From an uncultured Lachnospiraceae bacterium (GTDB lineage Bacteria > Bacillota > Clostridia > Lachnospirales > Lachnospiraceae), in NCBI GenBank assembly GCA_947625775.1, contig CANQPM010000013.1:46144-110143 (forward strand): a stretch of 64,000 nucleotides of DNA. The letters are read 5' to 3'. Shown here one piece after another: positions 25,578 to 34,226 of this stretch. Position numbers and translations under genes: made by a program. Position 1 is the first letter of the stretch, and the number at the start of each line of letters is the position of its first letter. The notes beneath the pieces were generated by a model that saw only the letters and a program-made list of their open reading frames with translations, searched no databases and had not been told where the DNA came from.

Positions 25578-26336
25578 ATGGAGGCGTATTCGGATTTTGC
25601 GTCGGTGTATGATGAGCTTATGGATGATGTGCCATATGATCAGTGGCTTGAAAACATTGTGGGCGAGCTTGCGCGTTACGGCATAAATGACGGTCTTGTG
25701 CTGGAGCTTGGCTGCGGCACGGGGGAAATGACGCAGCGGCTTGCACGGCGCGGTTTTGATATGATAGGGGTTGACTGCGCTGACGAGATGCTGAATATCG
25801 CTGTCCAAAAGCGGGAGGCATCGGGGCTCGACATTCTTTACCTTAATCAGGATATGAGGGAGTTTGAGCTTTATGGCACTGTGCGCGCTGTGGTGAGCGT
25901 TTGCGACAGCATAAATTATCTGCTTGAAGACGAGGATATAACGGAGTGCTTTCGGCTTGTGAACAATTATCTTGATACGGACGGCATTTTTATGTTTGAT
26001 TTTAATACGCGCTACAAGTATGAAAATGTTATCGGGGACAGCGTGATTGCGGAGAACCGTGAGGACTGCAGCTTTATCTGGGAGAATTATTTTGACAGTG
26101 AGACAGCCGTAAACGAGTATGACCTTACTATATTTAAAAAGGAGAAGAGCGGGCTTTTTTCAAGGCATTGCGAGGTTCATTGCCAGAGGGGATATACTTT
26201 GGAGGAGATGAAAGGGTTTATAGATGCCGCAGGGCTTGAGTTTGTGAGGGCGTATGACGCGGATACGCTTTTGGAGGTTACGGCGGAGAGCGAGCGGATT
26301 TACTGTGTGGCAAAAGAGCATGGTAAAGGAAGATAG
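25578..26336 (+). CDS. Class I SAM-dependent methyltransferase
   Basis: This 252-residue protein begins with YSDFASVYDELMDDVPYDQW, typical of small-molecule methyltransferases of the YqeM-like group. The SAM-binding motif I is VLELGCGTGEMTQRLA, followed by the acidic GVDCADEMLNIA and LNQDMREFEL. The substrate is unknown; YqeM-like enzymes have been linked to several small substrates. The ATG at 25578 has GGGGA upstream. It lies 58 bp before hslO. Confidence 0.88.
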   Translation: MEAYSDFASVYDELMDDVPYDQWLENIVGELARYGINDGLVLELGCGTGEMTQRLARRGFDMIGVDCADEMLNIAVQKREASGLDILYLNQDMREFELYGTVRAVVSVCDSINYLLEDEDITECFRLVNNYLDTDGIFMFDFNTRYKYENVIGDSVIAENREDCSFIWENYFDSETAVNEYDLTIFKKEKSGLFSRHCEVHCQRGYTLEEMKGFIDAAGLEFVRAYDADTLLEVTAESERIYCVAKEHGKGR

Positions 26337-26394
26337 GGCTGGGGTTGTCGGCAATTAGGCAATTAATGTTATTTTTGTGAAAGGAAATGATTGT

Positions 26395-27267
26395 ATGGCT
26401 GATTATATAGTCAGGGCGACGGCGGCGAATGCGCAGATAAGGGCTTTTGCGGCGACTACGAGGGAGCTGGTGGAGAGGGCGAGGCAGATACACGATTCAA
26501 GTCCCGTGGTGTCGGCGGCGCTGGGACGGCTTTTGACGGCAGGGGCTATGATGGGCAGCATGCTAAAGGGCGAGGGCGATACTCTGACGCTGCAGATAAA
26601 CAGCGACGGACCTGTAAAAGGGCTTACCGTCACGGCGGATTCCCAGGCGCGCGTAAAGGGAAGCGCGGTCGCGCCGCAGGTAATGCTGCCGCCAAATGCG
26701 CTTGGCAAGCTTGATGTGGGCGGAGCGGTAGGAAACGGCGTTTTGAGCGTGATAAAGGATATGGGATTAAAAGAGCCGTATGTCGGGCAGACTCAGTTAC
26801 AGACAGGTGAGATAGCGGAGGATTTGACGTATTATTTTGCAACCTCGGAGCAGGTGCCGTCTGCGGTAGGGCTTGGCGTGCTTATGGAGAAGAACAACAC
26901 GGTAAGGCAGGCGGGCGGATTTATCATACAGCTTATGCCGTTTGCGGAGGACGAGGTCATAAATAAGCTGGAGGAAAAGCTGAAGGCAATGGACAGTGTG
27001 ACGAATATCCTTGATGCGGGCAATACGCCTGAACAGCTTTTGGAGCTTTTGCTTGGCGATCTGGAGCTTGAAATCACGGACACTGTCCCTGCGCAGTATT
27101 ATTGCGGCTGCAGCAGGGAGCGCGTGGAGAGGGCGCTTATAAGCATTGGCAAAAAGGACCTGCAGGAGATGATCGACGACGCAAAGCCCATAGAGGTAAA
27201 ATGCCAGTTCTGCGACAATGTCTACAATTTTGACACAGAGGATTTGAAGGAGCTTATAAAGAGGTGA
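26395..27267 (+). CDS. hslO: Redox-regulated chaperone Hsp33
   Basis: This 290-residue cytoplasmic chaperone is activated by oxidative unfolding. The N-terminal domain has ADYIVRATAANAQIRAF and AAALGRLLTAG-like sequence (VVSAALGRLLTAGAMMGSM). The C-terminal redox switch is intact, with CGC (YYCGCSRERVERAL) and CQFC (KCQFCDNVYNF) that bind zinc in the reduced state. AAAGGA before the ATG at 26395 fixes the start rather than GTG 26377. It is followed 7 bp later by nadE. Confidence 0.95.
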   Translation: MADYIVRATAANAQIRAFAATTRELVERARQIHDSSPVVSAALGRLLTAGAMMGSMLKGEGDTLTLQINSDGPVKGLTVTADSQARVKGSAVAPQVMLPPNALGKLDVGGAVGNGVLSVIKDMGLKEPYVGQTQLQTGEIAEDLTYYFATSEQVPSAVGLGVLMEKNNTVRQAGGFIIQLMPFAEDEVINKLEEKLKAMDSVTNILDAGNTPEQLLELLLGDLELEITDTVPAQYYCGCSRERVERALISIGKKDLQEMIDDAKPIEVKCQFCDNVYNFDTEDLKELIKR

Positions 27268-27274
27268 TTTGCCA

Positions 27275-29221
27275 ATGAAGGACGGATTTGTAAAGGTAGC
27301 GGCGGCTACGCCAAAGATAAAGGTGGCTGACACGGTGCACAACGCCGAGGCGATAACGGATATTATTCTGGAGGCGGGCGCGGGCGGGGCAAAAATAATA
27401 GTCCTGCCCGAGCTTTGCATTACAGGCTATACCTGCCATGATTTGTTCCTGCAGGAGAAGCTTTTGGAGGAGGCGGAGGCTGCGCTTTTAAATATAGTCG
27501 AAAAAACGGCGGGCGTAGACGCGCTCTCATTTGTCGGGCTTCCCTTTGAAAAAGACGGAAAGCTCTATAACGTGGCGGCGGCGATAAAGGGCGGCAGGGT
27601 GCTTGGGCTTATCCCCAAAAGCTGCATACCGTCATACGGCGAGTTTTATGAGACAAGGCATTTTGCGGCGGGAAATGCGGCGCCTGAGATGGCGGGCATA
27701 GGCGGCTGTGAAGTGCCGTTTGGCGCTGATATTTTGTTTGAGTGCGGCAGCGTGAAGGGAATGGCTGTGGCTTGTGAGATATGCGAAGACGTATGGAGCG
27801 CATATACGCCGTCTACGCGCCATGCGCTTGCGGGGGCGAATGTCATTGTCAATCTTTCGGCGAGCAATGACCTTATCGGCAAGGACACTTACCGCGAGGA
27901 GCTTGTAAAGTCTACGAGCGCGCGGCTTTTGGCGGGGTATGTTTACGCGAGTGCGGGCGACGGGGAATCCACGCAGGATTTGGTTTTCGGCGGTCACAAT
28001 ATAATTGCGGAAAACGGCTCCGTGCTTGTGCAGAGCGGGCTTTTTTCCACGGGGATAGTTTACGCGGATTTGGACATTGCAAAGCTTAGAATGGAAAGGC
28101 GTCGCATGAATACCTTTGCGGCAGAGAGCGCCAAGGGATATGTAAAAGTGCCGTTTTCGTATGAAAAGTGCGAGGAAACAAAGCTTTCAAGGGTATTTCC
28201 GCGCGCGCCGTTTGTGCCAAGCAGCGAGACGGAAAGAAACAAGCGCTGCGAGCAGATTTTGTCAATTCAGGCAAACGGCTTGAAAAAACGCCTTGAGCAT
28301 ACGGGGGCGAAGGCTGCTGTCATCGGCATTTCGGGCGGTCTTGACTCGACGCTTGCGCTTATCGTGGCGATAAGGGCGTTTGATATGCTGGGACTTGACA
28401 GAAGCGGCATAAAGGCGGTGACAATGCCCTGCTTTGGCACGACAGACAGGACATATGAAAACGCCTGCCACCTTGCGAGGGCATCGCGCGCGGAGCTTAT
28501 TGAGGTTGATATAAAGGCGTCTGTGCTGCAGCATTTCAAGGACATAGGGCAGGATTTGGAAAATCATGACGTGACTTATGAGAACGGTCAGGCAAGAGAG
28601 CGCACGCAGGTGCTTATGGACTTGGCAAACAAGACGGGAGGACTCGTAATCGGCACTGGCGATATGTCGGAGCTTGCCCTTGGCTGGGCTACCTATAACG
28701 GCGACCACATGAGCATGTACGGGGTAAACGCGGGCGTGCCAAAGACGCTTGTGCGCCATCTTGTGAAATACTGCGCGGACACTTGGAAGGAAAAGTACGG
28801 ATCATGCGGCGGCGAAGATGAGCTGTTTGCCAGCACGCTTCTTGACGTGCTTGACACGCCTGTAAGCCCTGAGCTTCTGCCGCCCGAAAACGGGACTATT
28901 TCGCAGAAGACGGAGGACTTGGTAGGACCGTATGAGCTGCATGATTTCTTTCTGTATTATATGCTGCGCTGCGCTTATCCGCCTGCAAAAATCTTTCGTA
29001 TTGCGGTAGAGGTGTTTGAAGGTGATTATGACAAGAGTGTCATTTTAAAGTGGCTGCAGACCTTTTACAGGCGGTTTTTCGCGCAGCATTTCAAACGCTC
29101 GTGCCTTCCCGACGGTCCAAAGGTGGGAAGCGTTGCGCTGTCGCCGAGGGGCGATTTGCGTATGCCCTCCGACGCAGCGGCGCGCGTCTGGCTTGATGAG
29201 ATTGAGCTACTGCATATTTAA
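27275..29221 (+). CDS. nadE: Glutamine-dependent NAD+ synthetase
   Basis: This 648-residue enzyme amidates nicotinic acid adenine dinucleotide to NAD+. The N-terminal nitrilase-like glutaminase domain carries Glu46 in VLPELCITGY, a Lys in LIPKSCIPSYGEFYE and the nucleophile Cys in VACEICEDVW. The C-terminal synthetase domain has the PP-loop GISGGLDSTLAL, FGTTDRTYENA and GTGDMSELALGWATYNGDH. Length is normal for the two-domain bacterial type. GAGGTGA ends 7 bases before ATG 27275. Its last 15 bp overlap the end of a convergent gene. Confidence 0.95.
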   Translation: MKDGFVKVAAATPKIKVADTVHNAEAITDIILEAGAGGAKIIVLPELCITGYTCHDLFLQEKLLEEAEAALLNIVEKTAGVDALSFVGLPFEKDGKLYNVAAAIKGGRVLGLIPKSCIPSYGEFYETRHFAAGNAAPEMAGIGGCEVPFGADILFECGSVKGMAVACEICEDVWSAYTPSTRHALAGANVIVNLSASNDLIGKDTYREELVKSTSARLLAGYVYASAGDGESTQDLVFGGHNIIAENGSVLVQSGLFSTGIVYADLDIAKLRMERRRMNTFAAESAKGYVKVPFSYEKCEETKLSRVFPRAPFVPSSETERNKRCEQILSIQANGLKKRLEHTGAKAAVIGISGGLDSTLALIVAIRAFDMLGLDRSGIKAVTMPCFGTTDRTYENACHLARASRAELIEVDIKASVLQHFKDIGQDLENHDVTYENGQARERTQVLMDLANKTGGLVIGTGDMSELALGWATYNGDHMSMYGVNAGVPKTLVRHLVKYCADTWKEKYGSCGGEDELFASTLLDVLDTPVSPELLPPENGTISQKTEDLVGPYELHDFFLYYMLRCAYPPAKIFRIAVEVFEGDYDKSVILKWLQTFYRRFFAQHFKRSCLPDGPKVGSVALSPRGDLRMPSDAAARVWLDEIELLHI

Positions 29222-29800
29222 GCTGTCCGTAAGCTGCGCGGGAGAGTCCGCGTTTTCCGAGGCGCGTGCCTTTTCAAGCAGATCGGATATTGTATTCAGC
29301 AGCAGCATTGAGGTGTAGCGGCTTTCCTCCGCGTATGTCACATTGTCAAGGCTCTGATTTTCGATTATCGATGACGACAGCTCGGAGAGCGTGGGCTGCA
29401 TAAGCGGGTACATTGTAGCTACGGCATCGTCTATGTTTGTGAAGTTTATGGAGTTTATGTGGTTTTTGTCAACGGTAAGCTGAAGCTCTACTACTGAGCT
29501 TCCAAGCTGCAGCACGCCTGTGTAGATGCCTGGGACATAGAGCTGCGAGGAGTCATACATTTCCTGTGCTTGCGGCGTATCTGAAAGCATACCCTGCTGT
29601 GTGGACTCTGACGGCGTCTGAAAATCCTGCGTCGGCTGAGTGTTTTGCGGCGTCTGCGAAGGATTTGACTTTGAACCGCCGCCCGACGGCATAAAGATTG
29701 ACACTGCCACCAGTATAATAAGTATGCTTACTATTAAAAGAACGATTGAATAAACTAATTCCTTTGAACGAAGGACAACAATTTTTGTGTTAGAGCTCAT
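29207..29800 (-). CDS. Membrane-anchored hypothetical protein with FMN-binding-like fold
   Basis: This 197-residue protein has a short basic start, one membrane helix (LVYSIVLLIVSILIILVAVSIFM), a Ser/Thr/Pro/Gln-rich linker (about residues 42-82) and an extracellular domain. The domain starts YVPGIYTGVLQLGSSVVELQLTV, recalling the YxxGxYxG repeat of FMN-binding domains, but the Ser/Thr flavinylation motif is not clear. GGAG is 8 bases before the ATG at 29800. Its 3' end overlaps nadE by 15 bp on the opposite strand. Function unknown. Confidence 0.7.
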   Translation of the reverse strand: MSSNTKIVVLRSKELVYSIVLLIVSILIILVAVSIFMPSGGGSKSNPSQTPQNTQPTQDFQTPSESTQQGMLSDTPQAQEMYDSSQLYVPGIYTGVLQLGSSVVELQLTVDKNHINSINFTNIDDAVATMYPLMQPTLSELSSSIIENQSLDNVTYAEESRYTSMLLLNTISDLLEKARASENADSPAQLTDSLNMQ

Positions 29801-29870
29801 TACCATAACTCCGTTTAGCTTTCTTTTTATCAAGATATGAGGCGGGCGGCGTTAATATGATTAATCAAGG

Positions 29871-29899
29871 TTGACAAAATTTAAAAATCCGATTAAATT
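29871..29899 (+). promoter_or_regulatory. Promoter of glnA
   Basis: TTGACA at 29871-29876 is a perfect -35 box. TAAATT at 29894-29899, 17 bp downstream, is a weaker -10. The start codon of glnA is 50 bp further on. Confidence 0.55.
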
Positions 29900-29949
29900 A
29901 AAAAAAGAGAATGCCTATATAAAGCTTGTGAGAAAGGATTGGTACACCT

Positions 29950-31284
29950 ATGTCAAAATATACAAAGCAGGACATCATCAGAATTATTGAGGAGGAGGAC
30001 GTTGAATTTATCCGTATGCAGTTTACGGATATAGAGGGAAATTTTAAGAATGTCGCCATAACGTCGAGCCAGCTCGAAAAAGCGCTCAACAATGACTGTA
30101 TGTTTGACTGTTCGCTGGTGGAGGGTATGCTTCCCGCAGAGAACGCCGATATGTTTTTGTACCCTGATATTGATACATTCACCATATTTCCGTGGCGGCC
30201 GCAGCAGGGCAAGGTGGCGCGCTTTATCTGCGATATATATAATTCGGACCGCACGCCGTATGAGGGCGACTGCCGCTACATACTAAAAAAAGCAATCAAG
30301 GAGGCAAGCGGGCTGGGTTATACCTTTGAGATAGGGCCTGAGTGCGAATTTTTCCTTTTCAACGCCGACGAAGACGGCAGACCTACCACCAACACAAATG
30401 AGCAGGCGGGATATTTTGACGTGGCTCCGCTCGACAACGGCGAGAACGCAAGGCGCGACATAGTGCTTATGCTTGAGGAGATGGGCTTTGAGGTCGAGGC
30501 GTCGCACCATGAGAAAGCACCCTCGCAGCACGAGATTGATTTTAAATATGATGAGGCGTTAAAGACGGCGGACAGCATTATGACCTTTAAGCTCGCGATA
30601 AAGACGATCGCAAAGCACCACGGTCTGCACGCTACGTTTATGCCCAAGCCGCGCAAGGAATTCTGCGGTTCGGGAATGCACATCAATATTTCCATAAAAA
30701 AAGACGGCAGGAATATCTTTTACAATCCTGAAGATGCGCACGGACTGAGCAGGGAGGCGTATTATTTTATAGGCGGTCTTATGCGCCATATAAAGGGAAT
30801 CTGCGCCGTGACTAATCCGCTAGTAAATTCCTATAAGCGCCTAAAACCAGGGTTTGAAGCGCCTGTATTTATCACATGGAGCACAAAGGGCGTGAATACG
30901 CTGATAAGAATACCTGCGTCTAGGGGCGAGCACACGAGGATAGAACTTAGAAGTCCCGATCCTGCGGCAAATCCGTATCTGGTGATAGCCGCGTGTCTGA
31001 AAGCGGGGCTTGACGGCATTAAAAATAAGATAGAGCCGCTTGGCGACGAGATGACGGAGAACATAAACGCCATTTCAAAGGAGGAGGCTTTGCAGCGCGG
31101 AGTGGAAAAGCTCCCTACCGACTTAAATGAGGCGTGCAAGGAAATGAAAAAGGATCCCCTGCTTAAGGAGCTTCTCGGCGATAAGGTTTTTGAGCATTTT
31201 TACGAGTCAAAGCGTGCCGCGTGGAGGGAGTACGATTCACAGGTTACGAGCTGGGAAATAGATTCTTATCTGTATAAGTTTTAG
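29950..31284 (+). CDS. glnA: Glutamine synthetase, type I
   Basis: This 444-residue enzyme makes glutamine from glutamate and ammonia with ATP. Motifs are RMQFTDIEGNFKN at the start, GPECEFFLF with metal-binding Glu, the ammonium-side segment SQHEIDFKY, GSGMHINISI, NPLVNSYKRLKPGFEAP as the ATP region, and the closing RIELRSPDPAANPYL. The size is that of the Firmicutes GSI-alpha type, which lacks the adenylylation segment. AAAGGA precedes the ATG. It is followed by an ANTAR-domain regulator, so nitrogen-status control through RNA is likely. Confidence 0.96.
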   Translation: MSKYTKQDIIRIIEEEDVEFIRMQFTDIEGNFKNVAITSSQLEKALNNDCMFDCSLVEGMLPAENADMFLYPDIDTFTIFPWRPQQGKVARFICDIYNSDRTPYEGDCRYILKKAIKEASGLGYTFEIGPECEFFLFNADEDGRPTTNTNEQAGYFDVAPLDNGENARRDIVLMLEEMGFEVEASHHEKAPSQHEIDFKYDEALKTADSIMTFKLAIKTIAKHHGLHATFMPKPRKEFCGSGMHINISIKKDGRNIFYNPEDAHGLSREAYYFIGGLMRHIKGICAVTNPLVNSYKRLKPGFEAPVFITWSTKGVNTLIRIPASRGEHTRIELRSPDPAANPYLVIAACLKAGLDGIKNKIEPLGDEMTENINAISKEEALQRGVEKLPTDLNEACKEMKKDPLLKELLGDKVFEHFYESKRAAWREYDSQVTSWEIDSYLYKF

Positions 31285-31333
31285 GTATATTTCCATTGAA
31301 TGTTGAAAAATAGCGTTGTGTGGGGGTATATCA

Positions 31334-31879
31334 GTGACTAATATAATAGTAGCCTTTGCCAGGATAGATGAAGCCAAAAGCATCAAGAATATTTTGGTAA
31401 AGAACGGAATGAGCGTGACGGCTGTATGTACCTCAGGAGCGCAGGCGATAAGCTGCGCCGACGAGCTCAATGACGGCATAATAGTGAGCGGCTACAGGCT
31501 TGCGGATATGGTGTGCATGGAGCTGCACAGGAATCTTCCCATAGGCTTTGAGCTTGTGGTAATGGCGTCGCAGAAAATTCTTTCCGAGGTATCGGGCGAG
31601 GGCATAATAGGGCTTGCGATGCCGCTAAAGGTGCATGAGCTTGTGAGCACTGTCGGCATGATGAGCCAGAATATGGTAAAGCGCAGAAAAAAGCTGAGGG
31701 AAAAGCCGAGGGTGAGAAGTGATGAGGAGTCGGCTGTCATATCCAAGGCTAAAGCGCTCCTTATGGAGAGGAATAATATGACGGAGGACGAGGCGCACAG
31801 GTATCTGCAGAAGCGCAGCATGGACAATGCGACAAGCTTAGTGGAGACGGCGCAGATGGTGCTGTCCGTAATGATATAA
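31334..31879 (+). CDS. ANTAR-domain response regulator (NasT/AmiR-like)
   Basis: This 181-residue protein has an N-terminal receiver-like domain (about 1-115) and a C-terminal ANTAR domain, visible as VISKAKALLMERNNMTEDEAHRYLQKRSMD. ANTAR proteins bind paired hairpins in nascent RNA and prevent termination. The receiver looks degenerate: the phospho-acceptor Asp context is replaced by NDGIIVSGYRL. The GTG at 31334 with GGGGG upstream is chosen over 31316. It follows glnA by 49 bp, a pairing known in Clostridia, and is followed by a long hairpin. Confidence 0.88.
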   Translation: MTNIIVAFARIDEAKSIKNILVKNGMSVTAVCTSGAQAISCADELNDGIIVSGYRLADMVCMELHRNLPIGFELVVMASQKILSEVSGEGIIGLAMPLKVHELVSTVGMMSQNMVKRRKKLREKPRVRSDEESAVISKAKALLMERNNMTEDEAHRYLQKRSMDNATSLVETAQMVLSVMI

Positions 31880-31934
31880 AACATTTAGAAAATCTAAGAC
31901 GATAAAAGACATCGTCTAAGATTTTCTAATGTTT
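31879..31934. repeat. Long hairpin after the ANTAR gene
   Basis: Arms at 31879-31903 and 31911-31934 pair over about 24 bp, with one bulged T and one mismatch, around a 7-base loop. The left arm includes AAAATCTAAGACGAT, the right ATCGTCTAAGATTTT. It starts at the last base of the ANTAR stop codon. No T-run follows it directly. Confidence 0.8.
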
Positions 31935-31935
31935 G

Positions 31936-31960
31936 GAAAAACGCAAGGGCGGCGTTTTTC
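31936..31960 (+). terminator. Terminator-like hairpin
   Basis: GAAAAACGC and GCGTTTTTC form a 9-bp stem with a 7-base loop. The U-rich right arm may act as the terminator tail for the glnA-ANTAR transcript. Confidence 0.6.
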
Positions 31961-32004
31961 ATGAGTATTGATTGTTATTTGAAAAAAGGCATGGAGGTAT
32001 CGTA

Positions 32005-33327
32005 ATGAATATAGTATTGTTATCAGGCGGTTCGGGCAAGCGCCTTTGGCCGCTTTCAAATGATGTGAGGTCTAAGCAGTTTTTAAAGCTTTTGTCTGAT
32101 GAAAAGGGGCAGCATGAGTCGATGGTGCAGCGCGTGTATCGGCAGATTGTGAAGGCGGGGATAGACGCGAATATTGTAGTGGCTACCTCCGCGTCGCAGG
32201 TTGAGGCGATAAAGGGGCAGCTGCAGAATGATGTTGACATAGTGGTAGAGCCCGAGCGGAGGAATACCTTTCCCGCGATAGTGCTTGCCGCCTCATATCT
32301 GCAGTCTGAAAAGAAGACAGGTTCTGAGGAGACTGTGATCGTCCTGCCCGTGGATCCGTATGTTGATGTCGAGTATTTTGAGACCTTTAAGCGCATGGAC
32401 GAGGAGGTTCAGAAGGGTAACGCGGATATTGTGCTTATGGGAATTACGCCCTCTTACCCTTCCGAAAAGTACGGATATATAAAGACAGACGGCAAGGGGC
32501 TGGTGACAGGCTTTAAGGAAAAGCCTGACGAACAGACGGCAAAGCGGCTTATTGACGAGGGCGCTTACTGGAATGCGGGCGTGTTTGCGTTTAAGCTGAA
32601 ATATCTTATGAAAATAGCGGACAGCTATCTTGAAAGCAGGGATTTTTCATATGTTGTTGAAAACTATGCGAAGTTAAAAAAAGACAGCTTTGACTATGAG
32701 GTAGTGGAAAAGGCTGATTCGCTCGGAGTGGTGCAGTACAGCGGCAGCTGGAAGGACATAGGCACGTGGAACACGCTCACGGAGGAGATGGAGGAGAACA
32801 GCGTAGGAGATGCCATTATGGGGGAGGACTGTGTAAATACCCATGTCATAAACGAGCTTTCCATTCCTGTAGTCGCGCTTGGCACGAGCAATCTTGTCAT
32901 AGCGGCAAGCCCCGACGGAATTTTGGTGTCTGACAAGCATAAAAGCTCATATATTAAGCCGTATGTTGAGAATATCGCCGACCGCCCCATGTATGAGGAG
33001 AGACGCTGGGGCGAGTACAAGGTTTATGATTACAGCCATTACAAAGACGGCACGAAGTCAATCACAAAGCATGTGACGATTAAGGCGGGAATGGCGCAGG
33101 ATTACCAGCTGCACCATTACAAAGACGAGGTTATCACAGTTGTAAACGGCAGAGGCGAGCTTGTCATTGACGGATGCATTACGAGCCTGTCGTGCGGCGA
33201 CACGATTTCCATAAGGCGCGGGAAAAAGCATGCGATAAGGGCGATTGAGGATTTGCAGATGATTTCCGTGCAGATTGGAGAGGATATTACGGAGGACGAT
33301 GTGGAAACGTTTGAGTGGAGCTTTTGA
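32005..33327 (+). CDS. Mannose-1-phosphate guanylyltransferase-type enzyme with C-terminal cupin
   Basis: This 440-residue protein starts with the nucleotidyltransferase signature LLSGGSGKRLWPLSN followed by RSKQFLKLL. VLPVDPYVD, YGYIKTDGKG and EKPDEQTA are substrate-site motifs. WNAGVFAFK and SGSWKDIGTWNTL follow. The last 110 residues form a cupin (KAGMAQDYQLHHYKDEVITVVNGRGELVI), as in ManC-type two-domain proteins. The expected reaction is GDP-mannose synthesis, but sugar and nucleotide specificity cannot be read. GGAGG is 9 bases before ATG 32005. It opens a block of envelope genes. Confidence 0.85.
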   Translation: MNIVLLSGGSGKRLWPLSNDVRSKQFLKLLSDEKGQHESMVQRVYRQIVKAGIDANIVVATSASQVEAIKGQLQNDVDIVVEPERRNTFPAIVLAASYLQSEKKTGSEETVIVLPVDPYVDVEYFETFKRMDEEVQKGNADIVLMGITPSYPSEKYGYIKTDGKGLVTGFKEKPDEQTAKRLIDEGAYWNAGVFAFKLKYLMKIADSYLESRDFSYVVENYAKLKKDSFDYEVVEKADSLGVVQYSGSWKDIGTWNTLTEEMEENSVGDAIMGEDCVNTHVINELSIPVVALGTSNLVIAASPDGILVSDKHKSSYIKPYVENIADRPMYEERRWGEYKVYDYSHYKDGTKSITKHVTIKAGMAQDYQLHHYKDEVITVVNGRGELVIDGCITSLSCGDTISIRRGKKHAIRAIEDLQMISVQIGEDITEDDVETFEWSF

Positions 33328-33362
33328 GAATGAATACGGCTTTTAGGGAGGAGGAGCGCAGA

Positions 33363-34226
33363 ATGAGATTTACAAAGATGGAAGGCTGCGGGAATGACTA
33401 CATCTATATTAACGGATTTGAGGAACACGTTGACGACGATAAAAAGCCCGAGCTTGTAAGGCGCATGAGCGACAGGCATTTCGGAATCGGCGGTGACGGC
33501 GTTATTTTCATAAATAAGGGCAGAGAGGCTGAGTTTGAGATGGAGATGTACAATGCCGACGGCAGCCGCGCGCAGATGTGCGGCAACGGCATACGATGCG
33601 TGGCAAAGTATGTTTACGACAAGAAGCTTACGGACAAGACGAGCATTACTATTGAGAGCTTTGGAAAGGTGAAGTATCTGGAGCTTACGCTTGGCGGTGA
33701 CGGCAAGGTTTCGACTGTGCGCGTGAATATGGGCGCGCCGATACTTATTTCAAAGGATATTCCAGTGATTTCCGAAAATGAAAATGTGATTGACGAGGAG
33801 ATAGAGGTTGACGGGAAAATTTATAAAATGACATGCGTGTCAATGGGCAATCCCCACGCGGTGGTGTTTATAGACGATATTGACGAGATTAGGGATTTTG
33901 ACATAGAGAAAATAGGACCTAAGTTTGAAAACCACAAGCGTTTTCCAGAGCGCGTGAATACTGAGTTTGTAAAGGTTATTGACAGAAGCCGCGTGCAGAT
34001 GCGCGTGTGGGAGCGCGGCACGGGCGAGACGCTTGCCTGCGGCACGGGGAGCTGCGCGACGGCGGTAGCGTGCATGCTAAACGGATTGACTGAAAACAAG
34101 GTAAGCATCGAGCTGCTTGGCGGAGAGATTGTGTGCGAGTGGGACAGGGAAAATAATCTTGTATATATGACTGGACCTGCCGTGAGCGTGTTTGAGGGGG
34201 ACTACCAATATGCTGTTTCCGAGTGA
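33363..34226 (+). CDS. dapF: Diaminopimelate epimerase
   Basis: This 287-residue enzyme interconverts LL- and meso-diaminopimelate for lysine and peptidoglycan synthesis. Both catalytic cysteines are visible, in MCGNGIRCVAKYV and ACGTGSCATAVA. The N-terminus FTKMEGCGNDYIYI and the segment FGIGGDGVIFI are typical. GGAGGAGG before ATG 33363 makes this the start. Its 3' end overlaps the next gene by 17 bp, indicating coupled expression with the O-acetylation genes. Confidence 0.95.
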   Translation: MRFTKMEGCGNDYIYINGFEEHVDDDKKPELVRRMSDRHFGIGGDGVIFINKGREAEFEMEMYNADGSRAQMCGNGIRCVAKYVYDKKLTDKTSITIESFGKVKYLELTLGGDGKVSTVRVNMGAPILISKDIPVISENENVIDEEIEVDGKIYKMTCVSMGNPHAVVFIDDIDEIRDFDIEKIGPKFENHKRFPERVNTEFVKVIDRSRVQMRVWERGTGETLACGTGSCATAVACMLNGLTENKVSIELLGGEIVCEWDRENNLVYMTGPAVSVFEGDYQYAVSE

